A DNA stretch of 64,000 nucleotides from Cryobacterium breve (GTDB lineage Bacteria > Actinomycetota > Actinomycetes > Actinomycetales > Microbacteriaceae). The translations under genes and the position numbers were made by a program. Positions 13,830 to 24,468 of this stretch are shown in pieces (position 1 is the first letter of the stretch; each line of letters starts with the position of its first letter). Location: contig NZ_CP075584.1 of NCBI RefSeq assembly GCF_027594785.1, positions 806,001 through 870,000 of the forward strand, in the 5' to 3' direction. The notes under the pieces are model-generated. The model searched no databases and was not told the DNA's origin. It saw only the letters and a program-made list of their open reading frames with translations.

Positions 13830-14321
13830 GTGGTGAAGAAGCACGACGGCGCCGGTGGGACTCCCGCGACGGTCGCGCTCACGCACGCGGGCATCCGTTT
13901 CACGCCGCACGCCTACGACCACGACCCGTCGGCGACGGGGTACGGCCTCGAGGCCGCTGCCAAACTCGGGCTCGACCCGGCCCGGGTGTTCAAGACACTG
14001 CTGGCGGATGCCGATGGCACGCTCGTCGTCGCCGTCGTGCCGGTCGCCGGCCAGCTCGACCTCAAGGCCCTGGCGCACGCGGCCGGCGCCAAGAAGGCCG
14101 TGATGGCCGACCCGAAACTCGCCGAGCGGAAGACCGGCTATGTGCTCGGCGGCATCAGCCCGGTCGGGCAGAAGACCCGCCTGGTGACCGTCGTCGACGA
14201 GACCGCCCTGCTGTACGACACCGTGTTCGTGTCCGGCGGCCGCCGCGGGTTCGACATCGAGCTGGCGCCGGCGGACCTCCTCGCCGCCACCGACGCCCTC
14301 ACCGCCGCTATCGCGCGCTAG
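13830..14321 (+). CDS. ybaK: Cys-tRNA(Pro)/Cys-tRNA(Cys) deacylase, YbaK/EbsC family
   Basis: A 163-residue trans-editing enzyme that hydrolyses cysteine mischarged onto tRNA(Pro). Family features visible are FTPHAYDHDPSATGYGLEAA, the conserved RVFKTLLADADG strand, the AGAKKAVMADPKLAE region and the glycine-rich GYVLGGISPVGQKTRL motif. Start is GTG 13830 or 13833 with AGGAG just upstream. It follows glgX by 26 bp. Its TAG stop overlaps the stop of glgP tail-to-tail (CTAG at 14318-14321). It has no evident link with glycogen metabolism. Confidence 0.88.
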   Translation: MVKKHDGAGGTPATVALTHAGIRFTPHAYDHDPSATGYGLEAAAKLGLDPARVFKTLLADADGTLVVAVVPVAGQLDLKALAHAAGAKKAVMADPKLAERKTGYVLGGISPVGQKTRLVTVVDETALLYDTVFVSGGRRGFDIELAPADLLAATDALTAAIAR

Positions 14322-16909
14322 CCGGCTACGGCGATCAGGCCCATCTCGGCCGAGCTCACGAGCAGGTCGTTCTTCGGGACGACGCGCACCGTGTACCCGA
14401 ACGCGCCGCCGCGGTCGAGCGCGACCGTTCCCGTGAAGAGGGTCGCACCGCCGGTTTCGGGCGTGTCGGAACCGTCAGCGGCATCCGGGTCGACGACCGC
14501 TTCGAGCGCGAGGGTGTGTACACCGCTCAGCTCGTCGTTGGCGAGGCTCTTCCCGTAGACGACCTCGACGGTCACGTCTGCGGGGTCGAGCCCGTTGAGC
14601 CTGAACATGGGCACGCAGGTGCAGCTCGTCGCCGACCTTGGGAACGGAGGCGACCCCGCCGGACTCCACGTGGGCGACGGATACGCCCGGCCACTTGGCG
14701 ACGATGCGCCCCTTCCACACGGCGAGTTCGCGCGCGGCGCGGTAGTTGTTCGCGGACAGGCGTGCCTCGGCGGCCCCCGCGGGGCGGTAGAGCTTCTGCA
14801 CGTACTGGCGCACCATCCGGCCGGCGTTGAGCTCCGGGGAGAGGGTGGCGAGGGTGTGCCTGATCGAGGCGACCCAGCGCTCAGGGACCCCGTCGGAGTT
14901 GCGGTCGTAGAAGCGGGGCGCGACGTGGTGCTCGATGAGTTCGTAAAGCGCGTCCGCTTCGATGCGGTCGCGCTCGGCGGAGTCGCCGGCCGCATCGGCG
15001 GACGGGATCGCCCAGCCGTTCTTGCCGTCGTAGTACTCGGGCCACCAGCCGTCGAGGATCGAGAGGTTGAGCGCTCCGTTGAGTGCCGCCTTCATGCCGG
15101 AGGTGCCACACGCCTCCAGGGGCCGCAGCGGGTTGTTGAGCCAGACATCCGTGCCCGGGTACATCAACTGGGCCATGCCGATGTTGTAGTCAGGCAGGAA
15201 GGCGATGCGGGTGCGCAGGCTCGGGATCGGCCGCGAACTGCACGACCTTCTGGATGAGGCGCTTGCCCTCTTCGTCGGCGGGGTGCGACTTGCCGGCGAT
15301 CACGATCTGGATCGGGTGCTCCGGGTGCAGCAGCAGGGCGCGGAGCCGCTCGGGGTCGTGCAGCATCAGGGTCAGGCGCTTGTACGTCGGCACCCGGCGG
15401 GCGAAGCCGATGGTGAGCACCTTCGGGTCGAAGACCTGGCCGATCCAGCCGGGAACGATGCCGCCCGGGTTCTGCACGAGCCAGGCCGCTGCGATGCGCC
15501 GGCGGGCGTCCTCGACGAACTGCAGGCGCATCGTGCCGCGCACGGACCAGAGGTCGTCGTCAGTGATCGCGGGCGACGCCCAGTCGGCCTCGGAGGTATC
15601 GCTCGTGCCGAGGCGGTCTTCGGCGAGGTGGAGCAGAGAGGGGTCGGTCCAGGTCGGGGCATGCACACCGTTGGTGATCGAGTCGATCGGCACGTCCTCG
15701 GCGTCGAAGCCCGGCCAGAGCCCCTTGAACATCCGCCTGCTGACCTCGCCGTGCAGCTTGGAGACGCCGTTGGCGCGCTGGCCGAGCCGCAGGCCCATCA
15801 GGGCCATGTTGAACACGTCGGGCGAGCCGCCCGGGTAGTTCTCCGCGCCGAGCGCGAGGAGCTCGTCGACACCGACGCCGGGAAGGAGATCGGTCTCGAA
15901 GTACCGGCGTACGAGGCTGCGCTCGAACCGGTCGATTCCCGCGGCGACGGGAGTGTGGGTTGTGAACACCGTTCCGGCGCGCGCGACCTGGAGCGCCTCG
16001 GCAAAGCTGAGTCCGTCTCCGATCAGGCTCGAGATGCGTTCGAGGCCGAGGAAACCGGCGTGGCCCTCGTTGGTGTGGAACACCTCGGGTTCCGGCCGGT
16101 TGTTGAGGGCACTCCAGACCTTGACAGCGCGCGCGCCGCCGATGCCGAGGAGCAGTTCCTGCAGCAGCCGGTGCTCGCCGCCGCCGCCGTAGAGCCGGTC
16201 GGTGACGAGGCGCAGGTCGTCGGCGTTCTCGGGGATGTCCGTGTCGAGCATCAGCAAGCGGATGCGGCCGACGTTCGCCTGCCAGACCCGGGCGTGCAGG
16301 GTGCGGTTGTCGGGGAGCGCGAGGGGACACCTGTACGGCGGAACCGTCGGCCCGCCGCAGGACGGACAAGGGCAGCCCGTCGGGGTCGAGCAGCGGATAG
16401 CTCTCGATCTGCCAGCCGTCCGGGGAGATCGCCTGGCTGAAGTAGCCGGCGCGGTAGAACAGGCCGACGCCGATGAGAGGGACGCCCAGGTCTGATGCGC
16501 TCTTGAGGTGGTCACCCGCGAGGATCCCAAGTCCGCCGGAGTATTGCGGAAGCGCGGCGGCGATGCCGAACTCCGGGGAGAAGTACGCGATCGACTCCGG
16601 CTTGTCGCCCTCGAGGCCCTGGTACCAGCGCGGTTCCTGCAGGTAGGACCGCAACCCGTCCCTGATCGAGTTGACCCAGGAGACGTATTCGTGGTCCGCG
16701 GCGAGCGCCACGAGCCGGGCCGGATCGACGGCGCCGAGCAAGGCAACGGGATCAGTGCCGATCTCGCGCCACAACTCGGGTGAGATGTGTTCGAAGAGTT
16801 GGCGGGTCGGCTCGTGCCAGGACCAGCGCAGGTTGCCGGCAAGCTCATCGAGTGCTGCAAGAGCCTCGGGCACGACGGTACGGACTGTAAATTTACGGAT
16901 CGCCTTCAC
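14318..16909 (-). CDS. glgP: Alpha-glucan (glycogen) phosphorylase, three apparent indels
   Basis: Releases glucose-1-phosphate from glycogen. After correction the product has 862 residues, with the actinobacterial N-terminal domain ([23 protein letters not shown]3417-like), the GT35 core ([35 protein letters not shown]) and the PLP-lysine region [16 protein letters not shown]. The frame breaks three times: at a G4 run near 16323 (one extra base), at CAGGCTC 15216-15222 and at GAGCCTG 14597-14603. Removing one base at each gives a continuous protein ([36 protein letters not shown]). Start is GTG 16909. It is divergent from glgE and converges on ybaK. I read the breaks as sequence errors. Confidence 0.88.
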
Positions 16910-16988
16910 GCGTCCCAGCCTAGAGGCGCTGGCGCGTCTGTGTGCTGTTCCTCCCCGGAAACCGCACAATTCGCGCTACGGTCATCTT

Positions 16989-19095
16989 GTGGCAAAGACA
17001 GCTAAACGTGCGAATGTTGTTCCCGAATCCGTGGCAGGCGCCGGCGCCGGTACGGACCTGATTCCCCCTGCGAGCCCGGGCAGGCGAGGGAGGGAGGAAC
17101 CGACGCGCATCACGCGCATCCCGATCCTCGACCTCGCGCCCCAGCTGGCCGACAACCTGTGGCCCGCCAAGGCCTTCGTCGGCGAGGCCGTCCCCTTCGC
17201 GGCGACGGCATTCCGCGAGGGCCACGACCTGATCGGGGTCACCCTGCTCCTGACGAATCCCGAGGGCGCCCGGACGGAGCACCGGATGCATCCGGGTGCT
17301 CCGGGAACCGACCGCTGGACCGCCCTCGTCACCCTCGACCGCCAGGGCGTCTGGCAGTACCGGGTGCGGGCGTGGGCCGACGAATGGGCCACGTGGGTGC
17401 ACACCGCCGAGATCAAGGTTCCCGCCGGGATCGACATCGAGCTGACCTTCCTCGAAGGATCCGTGCTCCTCGCCGCCGCCGGAACGGACAAGCGCCGCCC
17501 TGCCGCAGAACGTCGCGCCTTCGCGCAAGCCGCAGCGAGCCTCACCGACCCGGGCATCTCGGTCGATGATCGCCTCGCCCTGTTGGACACCCCGTCGCTG
17601 AACGCGTTCATCACTGCTCGCCCGCTCGCCGGACTGTCGTCGACCTCGGCGCAGCGCGCCGTGCGGGTGGAGCGCACCCGGGCCGGCGTCGGCTCCTGGT
17701 ACGAGTTCTTCCCCCGCTCAGAGGGTGCCGTGCAGCGCGCAGACCACTCCTGGCAGAGCGGAACCTTCCGCACCGCGGAGGATCGCCTGCCGGGGGTCGC
17801 CGCAATGGGCTTCGACGTGCTGTACCTGCCCCCGATCCACCCGATCGGCCGTTCGTACCGCAAAGGCCCGAACAACACCCTCAACGCCGGGCCGAACGAC
17901 CCCGGCTCGCCCTGGGCGATCGGATCGGAGGACGGCGGCCATGACGCCATCCACCCGGACCTCGGCACCGTCGACGATTTCCGGCACTTCCTCGCCGCGG
18001 CCGCGGAGAACGACCTCGAGGTCGCCCTCGACCTGGCCCTGCAGGCCTCACCGGACCACCCCTGGGTGAGCGAACACCCGGAGTGGTTCACCACCCTTCC
18101 GGACGGCAGCATCGCCTACGCCGAGAACCCGCCCAAGAAGTACCAGGACATCTACCCGATCAACTTCGACAACGATCCCGCCGGCATCCGTGCCGAGGTG
18201 CTGAGGATCGTGCGCTACTGGATGGGCCTCGGAGTGCGGATCTTCCGGGTGGACAACCCGCACACCAAGCCCCTCGATTTCTGGGAGTGGCTGATCAACC
18301 GGGTCACCGAGGAGAACCCCGACGTGATCTTCCTCGCCGAGGCCTTCACCCGTCCCGCGCTCATGCAGGCGCTCGGCAAGGTCGGATTCCAGCAGTCGTA
18401 CAGCTACTTCACCTGGCGCAACACGAAGACCGAACTCGAGGAGTTCTTCCACGGCCTCGCGACGACGACGGCGGACTTCTACCGGCCGAACCTCTTCGTG
18501 AACACCCCCGACATCCTCTCCGAGTTCCTCCAGGTCGGCGGCCACGCCGCCTTCAAGATCCGGGCCGCCCTCGCCGCGACGGCCGCCCCGACCTGGGGCA
18601 TGTACGCCGGGTTCGAACTCTTCGAGAGTGAGCCGCGCCCCGGTGCCGAGGAGAACATCGACAACGAGAAGTACGAATACCGCCCGCGCGATTTCGCGGC
18701 GGCGGAAGCGGCAGGCGAATCGCTCGCGCCGTACGTCTCGTTGCTCAATTCCATTCGTCGCGCGCATCCCGCGCTCGGCCAGCTACGGAACCTCGACCTG
18801 CACACAAGCGACGACGGCGCCGTGCTCGTCTACAGCAAGTACCTCGACGCGGCGCACACCGGTACCGGCAGGCTCCGACGCGATCATCGTCGTCGTCAAT
18901 GTCGACCCGCATTCCGTGCGGGAGACCATCGTGCGACTCGACGTCACCCGTTTCGGGCTCGAGCCCGGCACGGTCTTCGAGGTCGAGGAACTGATCACCG
19001 GGGCCGTCTGGACCTGGACAGCCGACAACTTCGTGCGACTGGATGCCGCTGCCGAACCGGTACACATCCTGCACGTCAGAGGAGCAGCACGATGA
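16989..19095 (+). CDS. glgE: Maltose-1-phosphate maltosyltransferase (alpha-1,4-glucan), one apparent indel
   Basis: GlgE extends glucan chains from maltose-1-phosphate, the actinobacterial route to glycogen-like glucan. About 701 residues after correction: N-terminal beta domain ([34 protein letters not shown]) and a GH13 barrel with the nucleophile in [18 protein letters not shown], the acid in [14 protein letters not shown], and [11 protein letters not shown]. The frame breaks at CAGGCTC 18869-18875; deleting one base gives [18 protein letters not shown] and the native end [11 protein letters not shown]. Start is uncertain: GTG 16989 ([11 protein letters not shown]) is used, but a later GTG near 17032 is possible. 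Its stop overlaps the glgB start (ATGA). Confidence 0.88.
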
Positions 19096-21330
19096 CGCCA
19101 CAGTCCCCCCGCCCCGCCACCGTGCCCGTGGTCGCCCCGGACATCCTGCAGGCGGTCGCCGAGGGCCGGTACTACAACCCGCACGAGATCCTGGGCCAGC
19201 ATCTCGTCGGCGGAACCAAGATCGCGGATCCGCTCACCGTCATCCGTGCGCTGCGTCCGCTCGCGAGCGAGGTCTTCGCGATCCTCGAGTCCGGCGCCCA
19301 CGTCGAGCTCGCGCACATCGGCTACGGAGTCTGGCAGGGCGTGACCACGGTCGGGCTGCAGGCATACGAGCTCGAGGCCCGGTATCCCGACGCCCCCACC
19401 TGGATCGTCGACGACCCGTACCGCTTCCTGCCGACGCTCGGCGAACTCGACCTCCACCTCATCGGCGAGGGCAGGCACGAGCGTCTCTGGGACGTGCTCG
19501 GCGCCCACTATCACCCCTCCTCGGCCCTGGCCCCGCTGCCGACCGACGAAACGGCCGGCCTCGTCGCAGGCACGTCCTTCTCGGTGTGGGCCCCGCACGC
19601 GCGGGCCGTCCGGGTGATCGGCGACTTCAACTCGTGGAGCGGCATCCTGCACGCCATGCGCAACATGGGCAGCACGGGCGTCTGGGAGCTCTTCGTCCCC
19701 GGCCTGCAGCCCGGGTCCAACTACAAGTTCGAACTCCTCGCCCAGTCGGGCGAGTGGGTGCGCAAGGCCGACCCGATGGCCCGCTACACGGAGGTGCCGC
19801 CCCTGACCGCCTCGGTCATCGGCGAGACGCACTACGAGTGGGCGGATGCGGAATGGCTCGCCGAGCGGGCCAGGACCCAGGCCCACAAACGGCCGATGAG
19901 CATCTACGAGATGCACGTCGGATCCTGGCGTCCCGGGCTCGGCTACCGGGACCTCGCCGACCAGCTGATCGGCTACCTGCACGAACTCGCGTACACGCAT
20001 GTCGAGTTCATGCCGCTTGCCGAGCATCCGTTCGGCGGGTCGTGGGGCTACCAGGTGACCGGCTACTACGCACCGACCAGCAGGTTCGGCCACCCGGACG
20101 ACCTGCGCTACCTGATCGACCGACTGCACCAGTCCGGCATCGGCGTCATCATGGACTGGGTGCCCGGGCACTTCCCCAAGGACGACTTCGCCCTCGCCCG
20201 CTTCGACGGGCAGGCGCTCTATGAGCACGCAGACCCCCGACGCGGCGAGCAGATGGACTGGGGAACCTACGTCTTCGACTTCGGCCAGACCCAGGTGCGG
20301 AACTTCCTCGTCGCGAACGCGCTGTACTGGCTCGAGGAATTCCACATCGACGGTCTCCGCGTCGACGCGGTCGCCTCGATGCTCTACCTCGACTACTCCC
20401 GCGAGGACGGCCAGTGGGAGCCGAACATCTACGGCGGAAACGAGAACCTCGAGGCGATCAGCCTCCTGCAGGAGGTCACCGCGACGGCGTACAAACGCAA
20501 CCCGGGCACGGTCATGATCGCCGAGGAATCCACCAACTGGGGCGGGGTGTCTGCGCCGACCAGTCGCGGCGGCCTCGGCTTCGGCTTCAAGTGGAACATG
20601 GGCTGGATGCACGACTCGCTCGAATACACGAGCATCGACCCGATGTACCGCTCGTACCACCACAACGAGATCACCTTCTCGTTCGTCTATGCGTTCAGCG
20701 AGAACTTCCTGCTGCCGATCAGCCACGACGAGGTCGTGCACGGCAAGGGCTCGCTCGTCACCCGGATGCCGGGAGACGACTGGCAGAAGCTCGCCAACGT
20801 GCGGGTCTACCTGTCCTTCATGTGGGCGCACCCGGGAAAGCAGCTGCTGTTCATGGGCCAGGAATTCGGCCAGGCTCCAGGAGTGGAGCGAATCGCGTGG
20901 CCTGGACTGGTGGCTGCTCGACCAGTCCCCCCATCGCGGGCTGTTCACCCTCGTCGGTGAACTCAACCGGGTCTACCGGGGTAACCCGGCGCTCTGGGAA
21001 CGCGACACCGACCCGTCAGGGTTCGAGTTGCTCGACGGCGGGGCCGCGGCGCAGAATGTCGTCTCGTTCCTGCGCTGGGACGATTCGGGCACGCCGATCG
21101 CATGCGTGTTCAACTTCGCCGGCCAGCCGCACACGGGCTATCGGGTGGGCCTTCCGTTCGCGGGAGTGTGGGACGAAATCCTGAACACGGACGCACAGAA
21201 CTTCGGCGGTTCCGGAATGGGGAACCTGGGCCAGGTCACCGCGACGGAGGAACCGTGGACCGGGCGACCGGCATCCGCCCTCGTCACCCTCCCGGCCCTT
21301 GCCGGAGTCTGGCTGCGCCTGCGCCGCTAG
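19092..21330 (+). CDS. glgB: 1,4-alpha-glucan branching enzyme, one apparent indel
   Basis: Introduces alpha-1,6 branches into the glucan made by GlgE. The corrected product is 745 residues, with an actinobacterial N-terminal domain ([12 protein letters not shown]), a CBM48 domain ([20 protein letters not shown]), and a GH13 barrel with the nucleophile in [19 protein letters not shown], the acid in [13 protein letters not shown] and the third residue in [13 protein letters not shown]. The frame breaks at CAGGCTC 20871-20877; deleting one base reads [19 protein letters not shown] and continues to 21330. ATG 19092 has GGAG upstream and overlaps the glgE stop, so glgE-glgB is an operon. Confidence 0.9.
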
Positions 21331-21348
21331 ACGCCGCTGCTCGCTGTA

Positions 21349-21415
21349 CTCCGCGAGAGTACGAAAATGGCCCCTTCCCTGGTCGGGAGGGGGCCATTTT
21401 CGTACTCTCGCGGAG
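21349..21415. terminator. Very long perfect hairpin between convergent glgB and thioredoxin-like gene
   Basis: Two 31-base arms (21349-21379 and 21385-21415) pair completely (one G-T wobble) around a 5-base loop TGGTC. The arms read inward from CTCCGCGAGAGTACG to CCCCTTCCC. A one-base bulge then a further GTA/TAC pair extends the stem. It lies exactly in the 129-bp gap between two convergent genes, so it would act as a bidirectional terminator, but a 31-bp stem is far longer than a normal intrinsic terminator and has no U-tract. Confidence 0.75.
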
Positions 21416-21459
21416 CTACGCCGGCTACGGAGCTACCCCGGCTAGGGGAGCTGCGCTGG

Positions 21460-22435
21460 CTAGTAGAGCAGCATGGTGAGGCGCTTGCGCGTAGGCGCGA
21501 CCCTGGGGTCTTCCTGGCCGATGACCTCGAACAGGTCGAGGATGCGTTCGCGGATGCGGTTCTTGCCCGCGGCGTCCTGGTTCGGGAAGAGCGTGAGGAG
21601 CCGATCGAAGGCGTCCTCGATGTGCCCGCCGGAGAGATCGAGGTCGGCGACGAGGAGCCTGAGCGTCGAGGTCATCCGGTGCCGCAGCAGCCGCTGCGCG
21701 GATTTCGGCAAGCGTCTTGCCCTGGAGCCTGGCGAGCAGTCCCACCTGGGCGAGGCCGGCGACCGAGAGGTTGTCCCTGGGGTCCCTGGCAAGGGCCGTC
21801 TTGTAGATCGCGATCGCTGCGTCGTAGTCGCCGCGTTCGATCGCCTCGTAGGCCTCGACATGGTGAGGCGGGAGTTCGGGCTCTGGCGGGGCGACCGGGG
21901 TCGCGGCGTCCGGTCCCTCCGGAGCGACCGCCGTCCCGACGACGCCGTGCTCTGCCGCGAGCTCGAGCACGCGCTCGAAGACCGCGCGGACCTGATCGTC
22001 AGCGATCACGCCGTTGAAGAGCGCGACGGGCTGGCCGCCGATGACCGCGGCGACGGTCGGGATCGACTGGGCTTGGAAGGCCTGGGTCAGTTGCGGGTTC
22101 GTGTCCACGTCGACGGTCGCGAGCACGAACCGCCCGGCGTACTCGAGGACCAGCCTGGTGAGGACGAGGGTGAGCTGGGCGCTCTGGTCGCTGCGCGCCG
22201 ACCCCAGATCGACGATGACCGGAACGGTCGCAGACAGGTCGAGGATCTCGCCGAAGTTCGCGTCCGTCCCCTGGAACACGAGGCTCGGAACCGGCACGGC
22301 CCCTGCAGGGCCCGGCTGCCCGGGCGCTCCGCCTGCACCGACTCCCCCGGCCGCCGGTGCCGGCGGACGGTTCAGCAGGGACGACAGATCGACGGCACCG
22401 CGCATGCTGGCGGCGGACGGGGGGACAAGACTCAT
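21460..22435 (-). CDS. Thioredoxin-like/TPR co-chaperone (CnoX/YbbN type), one apparent indel
   Basis: A cytosolic protein of 324 residues after correction. The N-terminal thioredoxin fold (VPVIVDLGSARSDQSAQL, VDVDTNPQLTQAFQAQSIPT, VAAVIGGQPVALFNG) lacks a CxxC pair, since the active-site position reads GSARSDQ, so it cannot be a redox thioredoxin. The C-terminal half has TPR-like helices (AYEAIERGDYDAAIAIYKTAL; HIEDAFDRLLTLFP). This is the architecture of YbbN/CnoX chaperedoxins. The frame breaks at GAGCCTG 21655-21661; one base removed gives APDDLDAQLLVADLDLSGG and the end RLTMLLY. ATG 22435 overlaps the upstream gene stop by four bases. Confidence 0.82.
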
Positions 22436-24242
22436 GGAAGCTCCGTAGACGAGATCAGTCCCTGGGCGAAGCCAAGGAGGACAATTTTATCGCTCGAACC
22501 GGCGGCGGGAACGTGGAACAGGAGCCTGGTCGGCGTAGGTGTTCTTGAAGCCCTTCGCGGTGGCGGTGAGGCCGGAAAGGGCCTTGCTCGCGACCGCGCC
22601 CTCACCGGGGCTGACCGTTGCGGCGGCATCGACGGGTTTGACGGTTTCCGTCTCCTCGAGACTCACGGCGACGATGCTACCCGAATCGTTCGTCGCGAGG
22701 GCGAGCGTCGGGCCGGTGCTCGCCTTGGCGCCGAATTCGATCGACGCCGTCGTCGGCAGCTTGGCTTTCTTGTCCGCCTTGTTCGCGTCGATCTGGGTAC
22801 GGAAGCTGTCGCCGGTCGCCTCGAACAGGGCGAACGACGGGCTCGCCTCGCCTTTGCTGAGGATGTCGGCGTATGCCGCCGCAACCTGGTCCGGAGGCAG
22901 GAGCATCAGTTTCGAGTCCGGGGCAATGATCGGCGCACCGATCGTGGCGGGGGCCAGGTCCGGGATTTTCGCGGACGGCTCGAGCTGCACGGCGTATTCG
23001 ACGAGGTAGCTCGCCCGCGCAGACTCCTGGCGCAGCACGACGACGGTCGGGGCGACATCCGGTGTGTCCTTGTTCTGCACTACGGTCATCACGACGCGGG
23101 GCCAGGTCGCAGACTGCTGCGGGAGTGAGAGCGTGAGCGGACCCGCAGGGAGCGCTGCGAGTGCCGGGAAGTCGGGGGCGATGGCGCGCACCTTGTAGTT
23201 GGCGAGGCGCTGCTCGAAGGCGGGACCGGTGAACCGGGTCGAGAGAATGTCTGCGCTCAGGTTCTTGTCGCCGTCTGCGGCGACCGCGGAGATCTTGGCC
23301 ATGATCCGCTCGAGCCTGCGGCACCGTCACCGCTGCCGGAGGCACGTCCTTGATCACGACGGCCGCCCCGCTCGCGTCCGGCGTCGGGCTGAGGGAGGCC
23401 GCATCGGTGGGGGTCGTGCCCGGCCAGAATTCCGAGGAGCACCCCGTGAGCACGAGTCCGGATACGAGCATCACGGGAACGACGGCGATCAGGGACCGCC
23501 CGATCGACCGTCGCCCGGTGATCTCGCTGGCCTTGATGGACTTGGGGCGCGGCGCGCGCGGAAGTCGCGGCATCCGTGGCCCCTTCGGCAGGTTGCGGCG
23601 CGGGCCGCGCGACCTGCGCAGGTGGAGAAGCGCCCACAGGTACAGGATGAGCCCGATCAGGGCGAGGATGGCGCCGCCCATGATCAGCGGGCCGGCCCAG
23701 GGGGTCGAGTTGTCAACGGGCCAGGTGATGCGTACCGTCGACGGGGCGGGATTGGTGCCGTCAGAGGCGACGATCATCGAAATGCCCTCCGGCAGGTTCA
23801 CGGTCGCAGTGAGCTCCTTCGTGCCGGTGAATTCCTCGAGCCAGAGGTCTGAGCCCGCCGGATTCTTCACGGTCGCGGCTGCTGCAGGCGCCGTGCCCGC
23901 CGGAACGTCGGCCTTTGCGGCGACGATGTCGCTTCGGAGGCCGGGGTCCTTCTCATCGGTCGCATGAATGCTGACGTACGCATGTCCGGCCAACCACGCC
24001 TTCACATCCGCCGTGCGCCCATACGCCGCGAACACGGTGTCCGCCCCTGACAGGGTCACGGTCTGAGCGCCCGGATGTTCCGTGAGCGCGCTGGAATCGA
24101 TCACAGCGTACGGAGCATCGGCGGCAATGGTCGCGCTCAGGCTGCTCGTCGCGGGTTCGAGGAAGACCGTCCGCTGGGCAATGCCGAGGACGATCATCAC
24201 GCCCGCAAGAACGAGCGCCACAATGGCAAAAAGAAAACGCAC
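22432..24242 (-). CDS. Large membrane protein with internal lipobox-like segment, two apparent indels
   Basis: I do not recognise the family. After removing one base at GAGCCTG 23312-23318 (VTVPQLERIMAKISAV) and one at GAGCCTG 22522-22528 (YADQLLFHVPAAGSSDK), a single 602-residue protein results. It starts at GTG 24242 behind AGGAGGG and ends at 22432, where its stop overlaps the next gene by four bases; this ATGA overlap supports the corrections. Topology: an N-terminal membrane segment (FLFAIVALVLAGVMIVLG), an outside domain, a second segment (LIMGGAILALIGLILYLWAL), an Arg/Pro-rich cytosolic linker, and a third (MLVSGLVLTGCSSEF) resembling a lipobox. A long extracytoplasmic C-terminal domain follows. 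Confidence 0.7.
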
Positions 24243-24468
24243 TGATACCCTCCTGTGTCGCCAGCCACTCCGCACACACGGGTGTTCGAACCCGGAGCGG
24301 GTCCGGGGAGCAGCAGACAGGACATTCCACGATACTGTCTCGTCCTGAAAGCTGCCTAATAGACCCCTGTAGACGGTACGCGCAACTGATGCGTCAACCC
24401 ACTAAAATTATCATGGCCCCGTCGGCCGGACTAAATGCGGGGTCAGAGTTCCAATACAAGGAGATAGC

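Noticed and set aside
14318..21330. Reading glgP, glgE and glgB as pseudogenes and the organism as losing glycogen metabolism.
   Set aside because: The same one-base heptamer artefact explains almost all breaks and also hits tsf, rimM and xerC; all catalytic residues are intact.
21725..21731. A further GAGCCTG in the thioredoxin-like gene.
   Set aside because: Here the frame is correct as written (LLARLQGKTL); the heptamer also occurs naturally, so its presence alone is not proof of an error.
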